From positions 1-64,000 of the forward strand of contig JAOTON010001375.1 in assembly GCA_034440635.1 (NCBI GenBank): a stretch of DNA of 64,000 bases, given 5' to 3'. Every line of letters begins with the position of its first letter. The stretch's first letter is position 1. The notes beneath the pieces are model-generated. The model searched no databases. It saw nothing but the letters and a program-made list of their open reading frames with translations, and was not told the origin of the DNA. Below are positions 11,706-22,738 of the stretch, in pieces. The position numbers and the translations under genes were made by a program. The DNA is from Lepas anatifera. Taxonomy: Eukaryota > Arthropoda > Thecostraca > Lepadidae.

Positions 11706-12127
11706 GCAATATGAGCCAAAATATAGCTATTTTACAGTTTTTACCATGTATTTCCATTGAAGAGGTCGCCCGTAAATGAAACTAGGTATATCACCGATTT
11801 TATAAAACCCAGAATATATGTTGCAGCACCCGGTAGGCCCATAATGGTTTTTAAGTGTCAGATTGCTAGGTTAAACGTGTTCTTACTTATAAGTATTTTA
11901 ACTTTTATTTACTTATTGCATGAATGCAATCCTAATTTTTTTAAATGAAATCATTTGCCTTGGCCTGATGAACTGACCTAACATGACCAAACTTGATTTT
12001 TTAAAGATGCGGAATTGACCAAGGAAGAGATATGAAAGATACGGCGGCGCAGCGCCGCCGTTTATCCGCTATCCTTAAAAAGCCTTATGGAGACCATCGA
12101 TGCTCCTCTCGGATGGGCGAGTGTTAA

Positions 12128-12790
12128 GCACAAGCTACGTTTCCCAGATATTGGCCCTGATTTCTCTCCCTTTCTATACAAGTTCCAATAGATCACAGTT
12201 ACCACATGTTGCTTTTTGACCCTACTTTGGTACGTATATCAGCTATGGACAGGTCTGATCTAGATACAGCCTAAATAAATTCAGAAATAAATTGCAGCAT
12301 GCACCATGGCATTTTGGAAAAGAATTCCAGCAGAGAACTTTGTTTTTTTCTGTCTGGAAGACATGATCAAGGAAACGACGAGTGCACTCGATGGTACTGA
12401 TTCTGAGACAACGGCAACACGGCAATTAACATTTTGGAAAACGCGCTCTTTCGGCTTTGGTCGCAAGTGGCAGCTACCTAATTTCCATAGTTACTCCCGC
12501 GGCTCACCGTCTAGATATGACCCCATGCGGTTATATGAAATCTTCAGATCACTTAGTAAGGCTTGCAGTCCTCATGAGGGCAGGTAAATTCGTAAACTAT
12601 ATTGGTGCACTTGAGTGTTGGGCTTGGGGTCGAGTTATTTTTTAAGATTAGGCTGGATGTTGTTTTCGTTTTGTAATAGATACGCAGGTTGAGACGATCA
12701 TTGTCCTTGGGGATGGCATTCCTGCGGATAATGTTTTTGAGGACCTGCTCATCAATTTAATGCAAAGATGTCATTTGGGTTTTGTAATAG
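12128..12790. other. Unassigned non-coding stretch
   Basis: A short open frame (12306-12587, plus strand) exists but has no recognisable domain. No RNA gene or repeat end was identified. Confidence 0.4.
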
Positions 12791-12794
12791 ATAT

Positions 12795-12813
12795 ACACAC
12801 ACACACACACATA

Positions 12814-12867
<54 letters not shown>

Positions 12868-12901
12868 GTTTGGGAGACTGTGTGTGTGTGTGTGTGTGTG
12901 T
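12795..12901. repeat. AC, TA and GT microsatellites
   Basis: An (AC)n run at 12795-12810 passes into a (TA)n run to about 12864, and a (GT)n run follows at about 12880-12901. Confidence 0.95.
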
Positions 12902-14043
12902 TAGCGCTGAATAGATAGCCGTGTTAATGCGCGCGTGGCCGGGTGCTGGAATGCGAGTATTTTTGACTGTTGATAGCTGTGCGGTGATCAAACGTTTTCT
13001 CGTTCACAGTGTCAGCTGTGGCAATACGCTCTGGTCACCGTCAGACAACGTGTGAGATGTGACCAAAGATAGCGGTCCTCAAGGCCACACAAACAATATC
13101 TCGCAAGGATCATCCGAGGGTAGATATTCATTTCTTCTCTTTGCTGCACATTAAACCAGACGTTTAAGTTTAGAGGTGTTATTTTCATCTGGAGGACGAA
13201 CGGGAGAATATGGTCTACGATTTGTCACTGCCTTGCAGTGGCGGCGGAACGTTTTCGCCCAAGGGGGGCACCTGCAATGTGGTCCATCTCTTCAGCGGAA
13301 AATGTCCTAGAGTATCGTTTAACGGTAAATTTCAAAGAAATTGTCACTATTTTATTGTCCACGGAATTTTCCCGAACTCACCTACTTTGATTTGGAAAAA
13401 TAGGTACATTTTTACCATCCAGAGATAAATGCTTCCTCGCCGAATATTCGTGACAGGCAATGTCTAGTACAAAGTTTTGAGCAGAATGTAGGTTTCTAAC
13501 TTTTTGGTTTTCTTTTTTAGTCATCTTACCGGTGCAAAACACTGGGATTTTCTTGTAATACGATGTGCACAGAAAAAATAATTTGGGGAACAATTTTGCA
13601 TCCGTGAATAAGGGTTAGTCCAAAAATGCATTAGTCTCTGCATTCTTGTGTCTCTATAGTAAAAGCTGGACTCGCATACGGTACGAGCCCATTTATTAAT
13701 TAAACTGGTTATAAATATAATACAAAATTAATGAAACTGGTGACTTATTTAAACAATATCAGAATTGACGCGTTAACACCGAAATTGCTCCGAAAAATTT
13801 TAGAGTATCTGGACACGCTGTCTTGCCAATAGCCTGGACATACATAAGGATATCTCACTGATCGTCTCTTACCAAGCGCAAGTGCACCGTTTTTATAAAT
13901 AAGAGACGTTTTTCGGTCCCAAAGGTTTGCGATCTAGCCTAAAACGACTGCACCAAGGAAGTTTCGCATCAGAGAGTTTGAAAATATCCACGCATTTTTT
14001 TAGTTTTTTTTCGGCCTGATTATGATTAGGCTATTTCGTGAAC
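12902..14043. other. Unassigned; contains one hAT-like end
   Basis: CAGTGGCGGCGGAACG near 13235 resembles a hAT-type terminus. Nothing else is recognisable. Confidence 0.35.
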
Positions 14044-14077
14044 TAACCAGATTCTGATAATTATCAGAATCTGGTTA
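14044..14077. repeat. Perfect 34 bp palindrome
   Basis: Each 17 bp arm reads TAACCAGATTCTGATAA followed by its exact reverse complement, with no spacer. It could form a cruciform. It lies about 290 bp left of a TTAAAGGG MITE and has no visible partner. Confidence 0.95.
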
Positions 14078-14364
14078 TTTGTCATCACGACCGTCGCTTC
14101 ATGTCTCTCCAAAAGCAGCGTTTTATTGTACAATTTGATAGAATCAAGGAATTCCTAGGTTTGTATTTATTCTCCAAAACAGTGATAAAAAATTACATTA
14201 AAAGGCTCTTCACAGTTTTCCGACGTGCTTTCAGAAATCAGGTATTTTTGGGAGAGTGGGGGGGGTGGGTGGGGGTGGTGGCTTAGGCTGCTGTATCAAA
14301 TCCAGTGTCTTAGCAGGGTAGGCCCGGCGAACACGAATTAGCCTAATCACGATTTGTTTCCCGC

Positions 14365-14820
14365 TTAAAGGGAATGTGACACCTTGGTCGAATCCTGGAA
14401 TTTAGTGTAATTAGGCGTACTTTTAGCCGAAAATAATGAAATCACTCATGATTTCTCTGAAGAATGTACAATAAGCTCAATATTTTGATTTTTAAAATAC
14501 TCCTCTAGGAAAAGAAATAAATATCTGCCTGTGGATGATGTCATGATCTTGCAACCACTACCATACTCGAAACGCTTCATGGGTTTCGATTGGCTGATGC
14601 TCATCGTGACGTCAGCATATGTCGTCACACCAGCAGCTAACAACAATGGCTGCCTGTCGAGAGGCAGATGAGAGGTACATTTCGGGTAGGTTTTAGCTTT
14701 TTCTACGGAAATATCGAGTTCGAAAACAAATGCTATATGGAGAACCGGGTTTTCCGACTTGCTGTACAACCTGGCTATCTCAGTTAAAACCACGTTATAA
14801 AGGTGTCACTTTCCCTTTAA
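14365..14820. mobile_element. TTAAAGGG MITE, full copy of 456 bp
   Basis: The ends are TTAAAGGGAATGTGACACCTT and AAGGTGTCACTTTCCCTTTAA, so the inverted repeats are at least 20 bp and TTAA lies at each edge. It is the reverse orientation of the 20094 copy. Inside are TGACGTCA (14607-14614, a perfect CRE site) and ATTGG (a reversed CCAAT box) about 20 bp away. No coding sequence is present. Confidence 0.9.
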
Positions 14821-16288
14821 GGAAGGAACTTTTCAGGCTCATTTTTAAGTCCTAAGCCGGGAGGTCTAGGGCTACGCTGCTGATCCACTACCACCTCACA
14901 GCTAGCGTCTTTGCTCTTGGTGCCGAGTGCAAACCATTTAAGCCATGATAATGCAAATGCTATTCCAGTAAACTGGTAGGTGGTGACGCTAAAGCGGGTT
15001 GTGGAAAATATGGTAGAAATATTGCTGTCGGTTAAAGGACGCTCTATGCCAATCACCGTCACCAGCGATTATCAGGTGTTTTATACCGATAACTGATAGT
15101 TGAATGTAACATGAACCGAAAATTAGTGGACTGTATTTATGACACTGAAATTTGTGTTTGGGTCGGATCAATCGCTGAAATTCGTACTTTCTGTAATTTT
15201 CAGTATTTTAATACGACGATAGATTCAGTTTAAGCTATATGTTATTTCCCGATTTTAGTCAACGATCGTTATATTAATAGATGCAGATAGCTAGCCCTCT
15301 AGTTTATGCTGTATTTGGCATGGTGGATCAGGCGATGAATATTTACAGTAGGCTTGACTGATTAATACAATGCATCGATCGAATTACATACAACACAGCT
15401 TGAAATAATATGGCTAGGTCCCTTCCCCGGTTAAATCTTTTGTTGGGTGGCAGACAAGGTAAGAACCCCACTCCCTCCCCCGCGCCACCGCTTGCGTGCT
15501 TAGGAACGGTACGGGTAAACCGATCCTGCAAGCTGCCCCAAGTGCAAAGACACGGCCCAAATATGCTAAGCCCGTCGGGGTGTGACGCGGGAGGAGAGGA
15601 GCTGGGCTCCGGGCTGGCCTCCCCTGTCTGAAATCCTCGGTTTGTGGGACGGTACGAGTAAACCGACCCACGATTCTCTCAGACAGGGGAAGTTGTAATT
15701 TTGAGGACTGGTATGCACTGAGCCACCCGGACCGACCCTTACCTGCCAAGCGATTCAGCTCGAATGCCACAGCGGGGACTGCCCGCCCCGGCCATGACCG
15801 CGCAGGGTCACGTGCTCGGCCCGCCTCGGGCGCCGGGCCGGCCGGCCTCCGCTAACCAGCGGCCGGCCGGTCACGGCCGCGCCGCTTCAATGCGTTCACA
15901 TTAGCTACAGCATATTCAAAAGACAAATAGTACTAAATAGGTAAACTGAACGGCAATTCTGACACGGGGAAACGAAGCAACGGCAGTGTTTCGTTATTGT
16001 TCTTCCTACACCGCTGCAGTGGATTATATGTTCCTTGCCTTTATTCGCCTTTCATAAGTCTGGGTTGTGGAAAATAGTTAAATGTTAAGAGCTAAATGTT
16101 CTGTTAAATTCAGTGTCTGCCGGTTGGAACTATTGATTCCCGATGATATTAACAACTGACAGTTGTTTGGCCGGGCCACAGTAAAAGCATCTAGAATCCA
16201 AAACTTGTCGGATTCTGTCTGATTGATACTTTCAACCTTTTCCCAAGTTTTGACTGAAATGATGGAATGGCCTTATTCCATTATCATC
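14821..16288. other. Unassigned; includes a GC-rich block at 15760-15895
   Basis: No gene is recognised. A motif GGNACGGTACGNGTAAACCG appears at about 15504 and 15648, and CCCCTGTCTGA (about 15622) is inverted at 15680 (TCAGACAGGGG). The GC-rich, CpG-dense block at 15760-15895 contains CACGTG and repeated GGCCGGCC. It could be a promoter, but no downstream exon is visible. Confidence 0.35.
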
Positions 16289-16449
16289 ATTAGCATCTTT
16301 GGTCCCGGGTTCAAGTACCTTCAGAGCCTCTGAATAAGGTTATCTGATCGCCCAAAATCCCTTCCAACAGGGTGAGAGCTGGCGACGCCGTATGACCCTG
16401 GTAGTTGGTGCTTCGTTAAACCCCGACAATTATTATTGGCATCTTTGGT
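16289..16449 (+). mobile_element. 5'-truncated tRNA-type SINE with target-site duplication
   Basis: ATTAGCATCTTTGGT at 16289-16303 is repeated as ATTGGCATCTTTGGT at 16435-16449: 15 bp, one mismatch. The body between them (16304-16434) starts in the B-box region CCCGGGTTCAAGTACC. It continues into a tail shared with three other places in the window: CCNACAGGGTGAGAGCTGGC, then a GTAGTTGGTG segment and AAACCCC. The loss of the A box shows 5' truncation before insertion, as expected of LINE-mobilised SINEs. Confidence 0.8.
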
Positions 16450-17839
16450 GTTTTAGGGCGCGCCGTCTACTGAGGTCATTTTGCGTCCATAAAAATAATA
16501 AAGAAAAAAACTGTAAAAAGGACGGAAATCCCGTCAAGTTGCGGCTACGTCGTCATCACTAACACCAAATTGGTACATAAAATAACAGAGACCAATTTCA
16601 TAAACGCTCTATCGAGTAAATACTACGTAGCTAGCTGGTATTTACTAAGCACCAATTTCATAAAAGGTTGTTAGTGCCTTGTTCGCTCCTTAACTCGTTG
16701 ACTTGATTTGGCTGTAAAGTGTGTGACCTTATGTCGGGTCACGTCCCGGGCATCCTTAAACAAACACGCCCGCAAGCCGGACCGACATAAGGCCACGGAA
16801 GTGGAGTGAGGATTGGAGAGGTTGTTTATGTTGGGTGGGTGGGTGGTGACTCTCCGTCCGCCTTTCACCGAGACGCTGACGTGACTGCGCGCCCCTGTCC
16901 ACCGCCCACTACGCTCCGCCACTATTTACCTTACCTTCTCTGCTGCTGTACCTCGCTCCCGTCACTAACTGACAATTAGCGTCTTCGCTATTGTTACATT
17001 TAGTAAATACTTTGATGATCCGACAACAAAACATTTAGTTGGCCAGTTATAACTAGGTAGCTCACCCGATCTTACGCTCTGATTGGTTGGTGAGTTTAAT
17101 AAAAGTTATGTAGTTAATAACCAAGATACCTTCACTTAAAGGTACGTTCAAGAGTGATTCCTCCACACCCGAGTGACGTCACACGGGCGAGGAGGAATTC
17201 CTTCACTTTTGGGTCGTGCGTCAAATTGCTGCTAATGGCACTGCCCGCTTACGAATTTGTGAGAATACACGGTAATCAAGTTTATCCCAAATACAATAGA
17301 TAAGTATTTCATCTTCGATTCTGGGCCTCTTTTTGCAAAAAATAAATGTATATTTAATCATTTAATTTTCCCATGTTACATGCTATGAGGCGTGACGTCA
17401 CATCCGGCGATCTGCGCTTGCTGTTGGAGGGGGGCTGTTAATAACTGCGTAGTTCTTACTAACAACTACTCAACTACGGCTGAAGGCATAGTTGATTCCA
17501 ATAGCTATTGGCAACAGTTCAGGTTTTGTCTGACAATTGGCCGAGCGATAAACGTGATATATTGTGTCATTCTGTTGCCGTCATTGTTCTTATTCCCGTT
17601 ATTGTGATTGTTCTTCGTTCTAGTTGATTGTTGCGTTCGTATTTCTGAGTGTTGTGATGGAATTGGAGGAAGAGGCCAACCGTCCGGCCGACGACCGCGA
17701 GTGTTCCGGCCTCGCATAAATATGCAGTGGCCAACAGCGGCGGAATTTACGTGGAGTACCAATTAAATATTGTAGTAGTAACCTACCTATATTCTAGGTA
17801 CCTACAAGCAAAGCTGGTCCCAATTGCCGCTTTTACCCA
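16450..17839. other. Unassigned; short repeated ACCAATTTCATAAA motifs
   Basis: ACCAATTTCATAAA occurs near 16591 and 16650, and between them AGTAAATAC (16615-16623) and GTATTTACT (16638-16646) form an inverted repeat. TTTAGTAAATAC recurs near 17000 and a reversed TTTATGAAATTGG near 26240. This may be a further MITE family with no clear ends. No gene is seen to 17839. Confidence 0.35.
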
Positions 17840-19387
17840 CACAGAAAGAATTTGTGTTTCTACAAGTTTTACTATTGAAGAACAATAGTTGCACCGTAGT
17901 TCAATTACTGAAGTAAAACAACCCTGGTTACCTCACTAGCATAAAGCAATGCATTTACTACGGAATGACAACCTTGCCTTGTGCCACAATAGTGCGCGCC
18001 TCGTTCATACCTGGTTCATACCTTGCTTGCGCACCAGCGCTGCACTAACTCAATACTAGGCGTTGTAGTGGCATTGTAAATAGCTGGTAGGTAAAGCTAG
18101 GGCGTTGTCGTACCCTTGCTCAGCCATTGTCGTTTGACTATGGTTTCAAATACCTGCTCGGGTTACGGTCGCCATCTTGAATTCTGTTTACCCGTGGCAA
18201 TACACAGTGGCCTGGCACGCATGCCGTGCAGTTTAGAATAAATGTGACTTATTTTAATCAATCGTGGAACTTTGGAAGCTGTCTGGAATATTTGTCAGTG
18301 ATCTGCGAGTGGAAAGTATTGTTCTCTATTCCAATAGTTTAAAAGTGAGGCATTTTGGAATGATCAATCCAGGCCCAGGTAAGTAAGTATGTGGTTACTT
18401 CAGGCATGTATGCCACATTGTTATTAAGGCTCATATTTTCGTGTGAAACGAGCACAGACTATTTGATCATATGGCTTAGGTACCTGCAGTGGGTAGAACC
18501 TAATTGTGTTTGCCTTATGGGCCCGTTTGAAAAATAGGGTGAGTTGAGTTCCAATATGATCTTGTACGGTGTCTTCAGATGGATCGGCGCCTGATGAGTG
18601 ATGCTGTGTTTTACCGATATGGGTAAGGCAACGTGCGGGTTATTTTCTTGCTTGAGAGGTGGCTCAATGCTTACCCTTTTTCTACCGATGGTCTTCCGGT
18701 TGCATTTGGGGCCAGAAAACGCTTTAGCTTTCGCATAGACTGAAAAGTTCCTTTTGAAGCAGAGGTAGGTACAAGGGGAGGGGCTAAGAGGGCTCAAGCC
18801 CCCTTCCACACCATGAAATGTCAGAGTGCCTAAAGAAAATGCATAGTCGGATGCTGTCCAGACACTATGGCAGGGGAGGCGCGAGCGCCCAAGCTTCCCC
18901 CCGAAATGAAGTCCTGGATCTGCCGCTGTTGTAAAGACGTAATCCGAGTCTCGTTTTACCCTTGTAAGAAGCCTTGCAACACCCTTGTTCCCTCCCCGTT
19001 ACGCACTGGTAAAGCGGTTGTGTAAGCAAGGTTCTAATCTCGTCACGCTCTTGTAGGAAGGCTGCGGTTGCGTACAAGGCGGACACAGAGCTTTGTTCTA
19101 CCCTTGTTATGGGGTAATCATGACCTAGTAGAGGGCTTGTGGGGACATTGTCAGCCATTGTCTTTGCCATGTAGGTTAACCATAGTTAAGTTACAAGGTT
19201 TGTACAACGTCTTCTAGCAACCCTTGACGTACTATGGTTCTACCATTGTTCTACATGGTTTTTCCTTGTATCTCCCTTGTTTTCGTGGCACGGATTTTGA
19301 ACGTACAAGCTTTGCGTTTTACCCTAGTAATCTTCCATGTAAACAAGGGTCTGACAAGGTTTGCCCTTGTAAAAATTTCTTTCTGTG
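17840..19387. mobile_element. Inverted-repeat element, 1548 bp, CACAGAAAGAA ends
   Basis: The left end is CACAGAAAGAATTTGTG and the reverse-complemented right end is CACAGAAAGAAATTTTTAC. The interior near both ends is unusually rich in the hexamer CCTTGT and its complement ACAAGG (for example about 17972-18110 on the left and 18960-19375 on the right). Subterminal repeats of this kind often bind the transposase. No transposase frame is recognised. A hAT-like end lies inside at 18865-18931. The target duplication could not be decided. Confidence 0.65.
18865..18931 (-). mobile_element. hAT-like MITE end, copy 1
   Basis: Reverse-complemented, it contains GGATCCAGGACTTCATTTCGGGG-like sequence preceded by CAGCGGCAGATCCAGG and ending CCTCCCCTGCCATAG. 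It matches 19991-20062 in the other orientation. Confidence 0.6.
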
Positions 19388-19990
19388 CACCTGATTCATT
19401 CAGATCATAAATAGAGATCTGTCCACTTCCAGGCGAAGACAGACGCCAACACTAGCACAACGATTCGAGAAAGGGAGCATGACCGACATAGGTATGTATC
19501 CATCGTCATTCACCCATACCTATGCATTCACCTTCAAAAGTAATCCCACATAAACATAAATCCGTGGCACATTATGAAAGTTTAAATTGTTTTCATACCA
19601 TGAATTATTGCACTCTGCTGGCCTCTAACATCTTGATTACCATTTTCGCGCTCAAGGCGAAGAAGGCAGCAAGGTACATCTCAAAATTCGGATGCGTTTT
19701 AATGAACAAATTCATATCACTCGCCTCCACTACTTTCCGAACCGACCGTCTGCGTCCTGCGTATGCGGTGCGCTCGCGATATCAGTGTTGTATTGTTGCT
19801 AGTGACTGTGCAGAACTGACCTGCAGAACTGCCATCTAAGACCAAATTCTTCAACCATACATCTACGGTGAATGAGATAGGCTATAGCCAGAATTGAAAT
19901 TTTGAATAGGTGGCGCTTCGGGATGAGGCGCTGGTTACCAAGCGCCTGGCAATACCGTGGTTAGGAGGTAGTCGGTTGAAAACCTGGGTG
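19388..19990. other. Unassigned
   Basis: There is no gene, RNA or repeat end that I can support. Confidence 0.35.
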
Positions 19991-20062
19991 CAGTGGCGGG
20001 TCCAGGACTTCATTTCGGGGAAGGGGGCGGGGCTCGAGCCTCCTCTGCCATCGCAATGCATT
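19991..20062 (+). mobile_element. hAT-like MITE end, copy 2
   Basis: It starts CAGTGGCGGGTCCAGG, continues ACTTCATTTCGGGG and ends CCTCCTCTGCCATCGC. Over about 65 bp it is the same sequence as 18865-18931 inverted. It abuts the TTAAAGGG MITE closely (20094). Confidence 0.6.
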
Positions 20063-20093
20063 GCCACGGAACAGCCTCCGGCTGTGCAATCAC

Positions 20094-20550
20094 TTAAAGG
20101 GAATGTGGCACCTTCACAATGTGATTTTAACTGAGATAGCCAAGTTGTTAAGCAGGTCGGAAAAGCCGGTACTCCATATTCAATTTGTCTTGGAACATGA
20201 TATTTCCGTAGAAAAAAAGCTAAAACCTACCTGACACCAGCCCCCCTCAGCCCCCGTTGCCGGCGCCCATTGTTGTGAGCTACTGGTGTGACGACATATG
20301 CTGACGTCACGATGAGCATCAGCCAATTGAAGCCCTTGAATCGTTTTAAATATGGTAGTGGTTGCCAGATCGTGACATCATCCACAGTCTGATATTTATT
20401 TCTTTTTCTAGAGGAGTATTTTTAAAAACCAAATATTGAGCTTATTGTACATTTTTCAGAGAAATCGTGAGTGGTTTCATTACTTTTACTAAAAGTACGC
20501 CTAATTACACTAAATTCCAGGATTCGACCAAGGTGCCACATTCCCTTTAA
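20094..20550. mobile_element. TTAAAGGG MITE, full copy of 457 bp
   Basis: The ends TTAAAGGGAATGTGGCACCTT and AAGGTGCCACATTCCCTTTAA are exact inverted repeats over about 20 bp, and TTAA lies at both edges. It contains TGACGTCA at 20302-20309 and CAGCCAAT at about 20319-20326. The near-perfect ends make it the best preserved copy of the family here. Confidence 0.9.
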
Positions 20551-20874
20551 GGTCCTTGGAAATTTGGTGGTGGGGTTGGGGGAGTGAGGTGTTTGAGCCT
20601 CTAGTTTCCCGTTTCCGCCAGTGCTGAGGTGCATATCCTTAATTCTATCCATAAGTTATGTAACACTGCGGGTCGAGGGGGTGCGTCAGGTCAGGAGTAA
20701 CGAAGTGTAGCAAGGAGGAGCCATGGGCTGGGGGAGGGGGCTGGGCATGATCGTTATGTGACGTATTATAGAAGGGGGTGAGGAGCGGGGGGAGGGGGGG
20801 CTGGACATGATCCCTATGTAACGCATAGGCGATGCACCGGATACGGAGAAATTTATCTTTCCCTCACAGGACCC
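20551..20874. repeat. G-rich stretch with an imperfect tandem duplication
   Basis: CTGGGCATGATCGTTATGTGACG (about 20741) recurs as CTGGACATGATCCCTATGTAACG (about 20801), each preceded by a run of G with short A interruptions. The offset is about 60 bp. Confidence 0.6.
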
Positions 20875-21142
20875 AGGGGCGGACGCAGACCCGAGCTTTT
20901 TTGGAGGGGTGGGACGTGCAATTTGGGTGCTCGACAGAACTAGTATAAGCTACCTCTCCAAGTAAATGATCGCTTTCCGAGAGGGGGGGCTGGGAGCGAA
21001 TATTTTTGCTCTACAGACCTAGCCTAGTGTTAATACCAGAAAAAAATTATGCGGCCTTTGGGGGGCCAAAAGATAGTTTGCCCCTCCCCCTCCAGCACTT
21101 TGGGAGGGCATGGCCGGAATGGCTCCCCTGCGTCCACCAATG
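20875..21142. mobile_element. Possible hAT-like MITE
   Basis: The left end is CAGGGGCGGACGCAG and the reverse-complemented right end is CATTGGTGGACGCAG. The inside is non-coding. No 8 bp target duplication is seen, so the boundary call is tentative. Confidence 0.4.
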
Positions 21143-21315
21143 TTCCCTTAGTTCCTTAAAAAATGATTTCAACCGTATTGTAGAAATGTAGAAATGTAGG
21201 GTTCTAACCCAGAGTTGCGCCTCAGTGTATGGGTTGCCGCCTCTTAGCTTTAAGAACCTGTCCAGTGGTGGTCCCAGACTAGTTTATACATATGACTACT
21301 GGTCCTAAATTTCAG

Positions 21316-22546
21316 GCGTCGATTCCGGATAACGGTGCTGCTGGTCCAACAAATCCTGCAGCTTATCGCTCCGGACCTGCAGCACGCAACCCATCGGAAC
21401 ATGGCGTTGTCCCCGCAGCAACAGCTGCTACTGGCACTGCGGTAAGTTAACGTGTACCTAATAATGTTTACTCACTTGACTCAGGTGTTGGTGTAGGATA
21501 AATAGAAGATGTGAGGGAAGTGTTAACGTTTTCATCAGGCAATGCTCGAAGCACTTATTGACCGGATGTTCAATAAAAGGACGAAACCGAGTATTTTTTC
21601 TTAAATGTGCCTTACGATTATCAAAATAAGGATCAGATGCAGAAAGTTAAGCCTCATAACAGACCACAACCCAACCAGTGACATTTTACATGCTGGTATA
21701 TTTTTATCGCCAGTCATGTTCCCACACGTCCCACGTCTGTGTTGCGTACTACCGGGTGGTGGGTGACGCCACGGCCCGTCCTCGGCCACCGCCTGCCGGG
21801 CCGTGCGGCGCGTCAGCAGCACACTGCGGCGGCGCTGTGGCCACCTGCTGATGTGGCCGCGGGACCAGGCGGCGGCGGAGGCCTTCAAGCGGCGATTCCA
21901 CGCCATCGCTGGGATCCCGCATATTGTCGGTGTGTTTGAAACAGTCGCATTGGAACCATAGGCGCCGAAAGCGGGGGGCGGGGGACACATCCCCCTGTTG
22001 GCCAACCAGGGGGGACGTCCCCCAAAATTTTTGGGTCCATCGTCATGAACGCTGTCAGACACCGAAAATGCTCAAAATTCGCCTCTCCCGGTCAGCAGCA
22101 GCCCGAGTCCGTCCCCCACTGCAAAAACTCCGTGGCGGAGCCTCTGATTGGAACTCTTGCAAGCTGCGGCAGTCCTGAGTGTCTTCGTAGGATAAGAACC
22201 GTTGAGGCAGGTCAGGCGTTGACGTGACCAGCCGCGTTGAAGGAGGTGGGTGGGTGTGGCTGGGGTATAATTCGTTTGCCACCTCCAACGTCCAGTCTCG
22301 ACTGAAGTATAGGTAATGGCCGTTTCAGAATGTGTGGATGGGACTTACATCCGTATATCGGTGCCGGCCGAAATGGTCGACGCTTATACCGGCCGGAAAG
22401 GCCACACCAGTATCAACCTCATGGTGGTTTCGGGCCCGGACCGGCAGTTTGATGCGGTCTCCACCACCTCCAGCGGCCGCACACACGACGCCAGAGCGCC
22501 ACGCACCTCCGGCATCGTGGAGTACATACACACAGCACTAGTGTAA
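21316..22546 (+). pseudogene. PIF/Harbinger transposase, decayed, with intron-like gaps
   Basis: Three coding blocks fit the Harbinger (HARBI1-type) transposase in order. Block 1, 21316-21441, has LQLIAPDLQHATHRNMALSP and is bounded by TTTCAG and GTAAGT. Block 2, about 21741-21929, has YRVVGDA, then after a one-base frameshift near 21778-21788 TACRAVRRVSSTL, WPRDQAAAEAF and IAGIPHIV. Block 3, 22329-22543, has CVDGTYIRISVP, GRKGHTSINLMVV and RTHDARAP. A gap of 21930-22328 with GT and AG edges joins block 2 to block 3 in frame (IV-E-CVDGT). Two catalytic aspartates (VDGT and HDAR) are present. The protein stops soon after, so the third acidic residue and the DSGYP region are missing. It catalysed cut-and-paste transposition when intact. 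Confidence 0.85.
21930..22328 (+). other. Putative intron in the Harbinger transposase, containing MITE-like sequence
   Basis: It begins GTGTGT and ends TTTCAG, and its removal keeps the frame. Inside, AGGCGCCGAAAGCGGGG (21961) and GTGGCGGAGCCTCTG (about 22132-22146) look like ends of a short hAT-type insertion. The gap could therefore be an intron enlarged by a MITE or, less likely, only an insertion. Confidence 0.5.
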
Positions 22547-22576
22547 AGTCAAATGCAGTTAATTTTACCAAACTCT

Positions 22577-22738
22577 TTATTTCTTCAGCTGATTGTTTCA
22601 GAGGAACCGAAGATGCTCTCGAGTTGCATCAGCTCGCAGCCCCCCCAGTTGCTGGGCTATCTTGGTTTTGTGGTCCCAGATCTCGTGTCTTTTTGCTGAC
22701 CGCTATTCGTCCCAAATCTTCCAAGCAGTACCTGCGCG
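22577..22738 (-). pseudogene. Possible Myb/SANT-like Harbinger partner protein, remnant
   Basis: The minus strand gives TAWKIWDE, a stop, then HEIWDHKTKIAQQLGG, RADATREHLRFL, another stop and NNQLKK. The spacing of tryptophans and the IAQQLG...R....LR pattern resembles the Myb/SANT-like DNA-binding proteins that Harbinger elements carry beside the transposase. It lies directly downstream of the transposase remnant in the opposite orientation, a layout known in this superfamily. The fragment is short and broken, so the call is tentative. Confidence 0.3.

Larger units (their letters stand above)
10762..12127. mobile_element. TTAA-family element, interrupted by a second one
   Basis: The left end is TTAACCCTTGCCCTACTGG, and the reverse complement of the right end (12127 leftward) is TTAACACTCGCCCATCCG. 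Both ends carry an ATCGAT a short way inside (10811 and about 12097), as in the intact ~1 kb copies. A separate inverted-repeat element occupies 10816-11705. The outer element would be about 480 bp without it. The pairing of the two ends is inferred from similarity alone. Confidence 0.5.

Noticed and set aside
15410..15890. CpG island promoter
   Set aside because: GC-rich with CACGTG, but no exon or start-site evidence; mentioned only inside the unassigned entry.
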